From NCBI RefSeq assembly GCF_904426505.1, contig NZ_CAJGBN010000016.1, positions 1 to 53,033 of the forward strand: a stretch of 53,033 nucleotides of DNA. The letters run 5' to 3'. The translations under genes and the position numbers were made by a program. The notes beneath the pieces are model-generated. The model searched no databases. It was not told the origin of the DNA and worked only from the letters and a program-made list of their open reading frames with translations. Shown here piece by piece: positions 49,173 through 53,033 of the stretch; within the stretch, counting starts at the first letter, position 1; each line of letters begins with the position of its first letter. The DNA is from Rubrivivax sp. A210. Its GTDB lineage: Bacteria; Pseudomonadota; Gammaproteobacteria; Burkholderiales; Burkholderiaceae_C.

Positions 49173-50804
49173 TCAGGGGGCTGCGGCCTGGAGGGTCCAG
49201 CGCTTGGGCTTGAAATGCTCATCGACGACAAGATCGGGCGTGCCGGGCGGCAGCACCTGCAGGGACTTCAGAAACTCGATCATCGCATCCTGGTCAGTCG
49301 CGGCCGCGGCCTGGAAGGCCTTGCGCGAGTCCGCCGCTTCGCCGCCGTGGCCCAGCACCGCCTGGCGCATGGTGGTGAAAAGGCCGTGGTGGAAATACGG
49401 CCCGCTGTTGGCCACGCCCCAGAGCCGGCGCGTCATGAAGCGCCTGTTGCCGCCGCTGAACTTGGGCGCCCACACCGGCCAGTTCATGTCCAGCGCCTCC
49501 TGCGGCATCTCATCGGCCGCATCCGACACATCGTGCAGCTTCATGTCGGTGTAGGCCGGTACCCACAGCACCTCGTCTCGGGGCTGGGCCGGCGCCAGGC
49601 GGGGCAGCGGCAACGCGGGGTCGCTGAGGTCGAGGCTGAACAGCGGCGCGTCGCCCATGTGCAGGTTGCCGGGCGGGTTGTAGGGCCCGGGCTCGCTGTA
49701 GGTCCAGCCCTGGCGCGACAAGGGCAGCGCCGGCACATGGCAGCCGCTGCAGCCCCATTCGGCAAACAGGCGCTGGCCGCGCAGCACGGCACGCTCGACC
49801 TCGGGCTGGTTGGGCACCACCTGGCCGGGCACGGCCATCGCGGCCTGGAAGACGGTGACGGCGGTGACGTCGGCGCGCGTCAGCTCGTTGACGTAGCCGT
49901 CGCCATCCGGATCCTGGTTGGCGCCGAAGCGTTCGATGGTCTGGATGCCGTGATGGTGGTTGAACGAGGTATTGGTGAACTCGCGCAGCGACACCGCATT
50001 GCCGGCCTGGTGCCAGGGCCGCAGCACCAGGGTGGGCGGATCGAGTGGCGTGGCCGTGATCAGGCTCTGCCGCGGCAGGCCCTTGACCTCGCTCACGTCC
50101 CACAGGCCGTTGTCGCGCCGCGTCAGGCGGCCGAACTCGACGCCCTTGCTGATGAGGATGCGCGACTCACCGCGCCGCATGCCGTCGCGGATGCGCTGCA
50201 GGTCGCGCGTCATCTCGCGCGCCAGCATCTCGATGTAGCCGCCGCCCGACATGCCCGGCGTGTGGCGCGAATTGCCCACGCTGGCCAGGGTCACGGGCTT
50301 GCCGGCCTCGTCGACCGCGCCGCGCGTGGGCAGGCGGTCCTTCTGATCGAAGGTGGCGAAATCGAAGCGCTGGCCGAGCACGAAGACATTGGTGACAAAG
50401 TCCCCGCTGCCGCCGACCAAGCCGCCCGGCTGGTTGTGACAGCCGGCGCAGGAATTGGCGTCAGGGCCGGAAATGCGGTTGAAACCGCGCGAGCCGGTCA
50501 GCGGCGACTTGGGGTCGGACAGCTGCCGACCATTGCCCTTGGTGAGCGGGCGGCCACCGCCCTCCTCGGCCGTCCAGTTGGCGGTGAAGACGCGCTTGCC
50601 GTGGGCCAGCAGCTGAGGCAGCGGAATGACGAATTCCTGGTCGTCCTGCAGATGCCGGGGCAGGCCGAATTCTCGGCCGATGTGGGAGCGCGGCGCCGAG
50701 GCGTCGATCTGGGCCTGCGCCCAGGGCAGCGCCGCCAGCAACGCAGCGGCCACCAGCGTCGCGCGCAGCGCCCTGCGTCCAAGCCTGCCAAGAATGCTGA
50801 CCAT
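49173..50804 (-). CDS. Exported di-heme oxidoreductase (DHOR, cytochrome c peroxidase superfamily)
   Basis: The 543-residue protein has a signal peptide (about 1-31, ...LPWAQA) and two c-type heme motifs, CAGCH (119-123) and CSGCH (352-356). The order and spacing fit the di-heme peroxidase-like DHOR (DUF1111) family. A calcium-type loop DPDGDGYVNE (298-307) lies before the second heme. Substrate unknown; related proteins reduce peroxide or oxidise thiols or metals, and the distantly related RoxA cleaves rubber. Only 27 bp separate it from gspF, so the downstream secretion system may export it. Confidence 0.88.
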   Translation of the reverse strand: MVSILGRLGRRALRATLVAAALLAALPWAQAQIDASAPRSHIGREFGLPRHLQDDQEFVIPLPQLLAHGKRVFTANWTAEEGGGRPLTKGNGRQLSDPKSPLTGSRGFNRISGPDANSCAGCHNQPGGLVGGSGDFVTNVFVLGQRFDFATFDQKDRLPTRGAVDEAGKPVTLASVGNSRHTPGMSGGGYIEMLAREMTRDLQRIRDGMRRGESRILISKGVEFGRLTRRDNGLWDVSEVKGLPRQSLITATPLDPPTLVLRPWHQAGNAVSLREFTNTSFNHHHGIQTIERFGANQDPDGDGYVNELTRADVTAVTVFQAAMAVPGQVVPNQPEVERAVLRGQRLFAEWGCSGCHVPALPLSRQGWTYSEPGPYNPPGNLHMGDAPLFSLDLSDPALPLPRLAPAQPRDEVLWVPAYTDMKLHDVSDAADEMPQEALDMNWPVWAPKFSGGNRRFMTRRLWGVANSGPYFHHGLFTTMRQAVLGHGGEAADSRKAFQAAAATDQDAMIEFLKSLQVLPPGTPDLVVDEHFKPKRWTLQAAAP

Positions 50805-50889
50805 GCCGTTTGCCCCTCAAAAATCTTCCATGCCGGTGACCGCACCGCACCCGTCGGCCGACGGCGCCCTACCCGCTTCCTGCTCGACC

Positions 50890-51432
50890 TCAGCGCGGGC
50901 GGGTCTGCCAGCGGCTGGCGGCCAGCGCCTCGTCGCACTTCTTCGAAGACCAACTCAGCGTCACGCCCTGGCGGCCCAATTCGGAGGCCGGCGCCACCAT
51001 CGCGGCGCCGAACCATTCGTCGGCGTCGAAGTACGACCAGTGGTTGCCGCGGGAATCGGCACGCTGCGAGGCCAGGCCGCGAAAGCGCTTGCCGAATTCG
51101 CCCAGCAAGGCCTTGGCCTCTATGGCGGTGAACTCGCCCATGCTCACCCCGACGGCGCAACCTCGACCGCCCTCGAAGCCGCGACCGACCGTGGCCACCG
51201 GGCGGCCGAGCAGCGCCACGCCGCGGGTCTGGTAGAGAAAGTAGCGCGCGGCCGCTTGGTTGCCCTTGACCCGCGCGAGCACCTTGGCCTCGGGACGCGC
51301 CTTGGTGAATTCGGCTTCGGCGACATCGACGGGCAGGCCATCGACGAGGCGCAATTCGGCAGCCGGCTGGGCCTGGCAGGGCAGCGCCGACAGGGCCAGC
51401 GCGCACAGCAGGAAATGACGGCAACGCTTCAC
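50890..51432 (-). CDS. Exported protein of unknown function
   Basis: The 180-residue product from a GTG (GAAGG about 9 nt upstream) has a signal peptide (KRCRHFLLCALALSALPCQA). The mature domain contains ARVKGNQAAARYFLYQTRGV, a GFEGGRGCAVGVSMGEF cysteine and a second Cys near the C-terminus (SSKKCDEA), which could pair in a disulfide. I do not recognise a family. It lies 85 bp upstream of the di-heme protein gene on the same strand, and might be part of the same transcript. Confidence 0.65.
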   Translation of the reverse strand: MKRCRHFLLCALALSALPCQAQPAAELRLVDGLPVDVAEAEFTKARPEAKVLARVKGNQAAARYFLYQTRGVALLGRPVATVGRGFEGGRGCAVGVSMGEFTAIEAKALLGEFGKRFRGLASQRADSRGNHWSYFDADEWFGAAMVAPASELGRQGVTLSWSSKKCDEALAASRWQTRPR

Positions 51433-51505
51433 GGCAGTTCGCCTTCTTTCCGGCCGCACACTTCCGACCACACAAAGGTGACCAGCGCCGAAGTCTTCGT
51501 AGCCA

Positions 51506-51871
51506 TCAATTCAACTTGTACCCGTTCGCCTGAAGCCAAACTTGGTCACGCGACTTCTTGGTGTAGTTGTGCATCAGGTCCCCATCGCGCCAGACCAAGC
51601 ATGGCAGACTTACCACGGCACCGGCAGTACGTGTTTCGACGCGATAACGCTGCAGCACGAAGAGGTAACGGGCCAAGGCCTCGCCCTGCGGCAACTGCTC
51701 GTCGGCGATGTAGACAACGGTTGCCGAAGAAAGGTCAGCGTTTACGAATCGGAGCGGCACGAACTCTCCTGTGGTGCATTGCGGATAGTTCGAGGGCGCG
51801 CAACCGCCCGACAACGAGGTCAGCAGGCACATCAGGCCCACCAAGATTTGTCGACGTGCTAGTTGGACCAT
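51506..51871 (-). CDS. Small lipoprotein, candidate immunity protein
   Basis: The 121-residue product has a lipoprotein signal: MVQLARRQILVGLMCLLTSL followed by SGGC (Cys24). The mature part (VPLRFVNADLSSATVVYIADE ... WLQANGYKLN) has no recognised family. A strong GGAGG 6 nt before the ATG lies inside the end of the upstream PKD-protein gene, and the two genes overlap by 13 nt, so expression is coupled. Such an arrangement, with a large exported protein followed by a small lipoprotein, is typical of periplasm-acting toxins and their immunity proteins. Here this is inference. Confidence 0.7.
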   Translation of the reverse strand: MVQLARRQILVGLMCLLTSLSGGCAPSNYPQCTTGEFVPLRFVNADLSSATVVYIADEQLPQGEALARYLFVLQRYRVETRTAGAVVSLPCLVWRDGDLMHNYTKKSRDQVWLQANGYKLN

Positions 51872-53033
51872 GTGTAGCCTCCGCCCCCGGGCGCGCTGTT
51901 GACGCGCTGCTGCCACGAAGATGTCATGTTGAAGGTTTTCGCCCGACCTGCCGCGACCAGACAGTTTGCATCGGCGTCCGGAACATTGCCAAATCCTGGT
52001 ATCGGGGCCGTGAGGCCGTCATGCCAGTCGTAGGGATCGCGCCAGTCGTGGACGACGGTTCCCGTGACGGTCACCGTACCGTCGGCAGCCTTCGAGATGG
52101 TAAAGGTTCCGGTCGAAGTGAGTGTGCTGCTGCCGCTGGCGTAGAAGATTTCGCCGCTAAAGGGATTGGTCGATATCTGCCGGTCCCAATGATCGACGAC
52201 TTGCACGGACTGCCCAGGAGCGAGGCCGGCAATTGTCGGAGCCAAGTTGTTGTCGATGAACCGTCCCTGGTTCACGGCCACTGCGTCGGTAATGGCGCCA
52301 TAGCCCAGAAGCCAGCCCGAATTCAGGACCAACGGGTTCCCGCTGGCACCAAGGAAGTGTTCGAGATTGCCCGCAGCGACATCCCAACCGATGAAACGCG
52401 CATTGGTGGCCATGGTTCTGTAGTCGGCCTCGATGCTGCTGTAGGTGCGGCCTTCCTCGACCTGTATCGAGACGCTGTCGGATTTCTGCTGAATGGCACA
52501 GCCCTCGCACTGCACCACGAGTGAGACCTGGTAGGTGCCGACAGCGCGGAACTCGTGAGTCGGATTCTGTACCGTCGACGAGGTACCGTCGCCAAAAGTC
52601 CAGTTGTAACGCGGCACGCAGTTTTCCTGCTGCGTCGCGGCCGAGAACGAGAACGACGGATTGCGCGGCAACGGGCACTCGTCGATCTTTCCGGATGCTG
52701 ACTTGGCAGACACCCGCCTTTCGCCGCTCACACCGGCTTCGACGGAGTTGAGGCGTATCGGGTCGCCTTTGCATGCGCCGTTCTGGCAACGGTCATTGGC
52801 GGTACAGCCGTCCTTGTCATCACAAGCTGGCGTGCCGGCAACCGGTACGCAGCTGGCCCCCTGGCACTTCTTGCAAGTGGGGCAGGTGCCGGCGCTGCCG
52901 GTGGTGTTGGGATTGCCCCCGCAGTGCCAGCCGGCCTTGATGACGCCGGCGCCCAGGTCGCTGGTGATGCTCGAGCCGTCTTCGCTGACCGTCGCGCTGC
53001 CTATGGCCACGAAGCTGGCCAGGTCGTGGTCGT
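51859..53033 (-). CDS. C-terminal part of a large exported Cys-rich/PKD-domain protein (5' truncated by window)
   Basis: The frame is open to the window edge, and the first codons (DHDLASFVAIGS) are in mid-domain, so the start is outside. A cysteine-rich stretch (about ten Cys: CPTCKKCQGASC ... CTANDRCQNGACKGD) is followed by a PKD domain (YNWTFGDGTSSTVQNPTHEF). The C-terminal domain of about 180 residues contains GTFTISKAADGTVTVTGTVV, HDWRDPYDWHDG, DADANCLVAAGRAKTFNM and SSWQQRV. This last domain, rich in Trp, Asp and His, has an enzyme-like look, but I cannot name its family with certainty. The downstream overlapping lipoprotein gene makes a toxin/immunity pair possible. Confidence 0.75.
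   Translation of the reverse strand, partial: DHDLASFVAIGSATVSEDGSSITSDLGAGVIKAGWHCGGNPNTTGSAGTCPTCKKCQGASCVPVAGTPACDDKDGCTANDRCQNGACKGDPIRLNSVEAGVSGERRVSAKSASGKIDECPLPRNPSFSFSAATQQENCVPRYNWTFGDGTSSTVQNPTHEFRAVGTYQVSLVVQCEGCAIQQKSDSVSIQVEEGRTYSSIEADYRTMATNARFIGWDVAAGNLEHFLGASGNPLVLNSGWLLGYGAITDAVAVNQGRFIDNNLAPTIAGLAPGQSVQVVDHWDRQISTNPFSGEIFYASGSSTLTSTGTFTISKAADGTVTVTGTVVHDWRDPYDWHDGLTAPIPGFGNVPDADANCLVAAGRAKTFNMTSSWQQRVNSAPGGGGYTWSN

Noticed and set aside
48090..51131. 1013-codon plus-strand frame opposite gspF and the di-heme gene
   Set aside because: Mirror of strongly supported minus-strand genes, without signal peptide or motifs.
51859..52100. Colicin M-type active-site motif in DPYDWHDG
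   Set aside because: It resembles DxYD at the start, but the following His-Arg pair at the required distance is absent, so I do not assign it to lipid II-degrading bacteriocins.

Overview
The window is a high-GC chromosomal segment from a betaproteobacterium, most likely of the order Burkholderiales (Rubrivivax/Leptothrix/Roseateles-type). This rests on the gene content: class I PHA synthase with PhaB, NtrBC-GlnA, a TrpRS with a cysteine-rich insertion, and ETF-ubiquinone oxidoreductase. It also rests on the compact operons and on the recurring pattern of a -10 hexamer followed by (c)gcgccc just before a gene. No rRNA, tRNA, CRISPR array or insertion sequence was recognised. Genus assignment is inference.

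Left part (1-8.3 kb, + strand). The window opens inside a very large cadherin-like repeat protein with three tandem 318-bp units. Two tightly spaced genes follow: a GAF-like/HlyD adaptor, and a chimera of a PqqD-like domain, a site-2 protease and an HlyD adaptor. Together they look like a dedicated export or maturation system for the repeat protein; no ABC ATPase gene is in view. A cytosolic GH3 glycosidase with an inserted PA14-like region follows.

8.3-19.4 kb (mostly - strand). PHA synthesis (phaC-phaB), pgeF, a maleylacetoacetate/maleylpyruvate isomerase with a fumarylpyruvate-hydrolase-like enzyme, a Nudix hydrolase, a LapD-like degenerate GGDEF/EAL protein, a fatty acid desaturase, an rRNA m5C methyltransferase and purN.

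19.4-28.2 kb (mixed strands). trpS with an Fe-S-type cysteine motif, a carboxylesterase, a secreted metallo-beta-lactamase-fold enzyme, a secreted HExxH protein, a DTW-domain tRNA-modifying enzyme, an AT-rich (probably acquired) acyltransferase, a chemoreceptor and exonuclease III.

28.2-39.8 kb. The nitrogen-control operon glnA-(DUF4124-like)-ntrB-ntrC, with a candidate sigma-54 promoter and NtrC site upstream of glnA. Then a CinA-like protein with an EI24/CysZ-like membrane protein, a cluster of beta-propeller, creatininase-like and AIM24-like proteins, crcB, and ETF-QO.

Right part (39.8-53.0 kb, all - strand). A nine-gene overlapping operon encodes a non-canonical type II secretion/type IV pilus-like machine: GspF, GspE, PilN-, PilO- and PilP-like proteins, a TPR-secretin-cohesin lipoprotein and three pseudopilins. 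A di-heme peroxidase-family protein sits 27 bp upstream of gspF. Further upstream are a secreted protein of unknown function, a small lipoprotein, and the C-terminal part of a Cys-rich/PKD protein whose gene overlaps that of the lipoprotein. The two most interesting parts are the export/protease chimera at the left edge and the secretin-cohesin operon with its linked exported proteins at the right edge.
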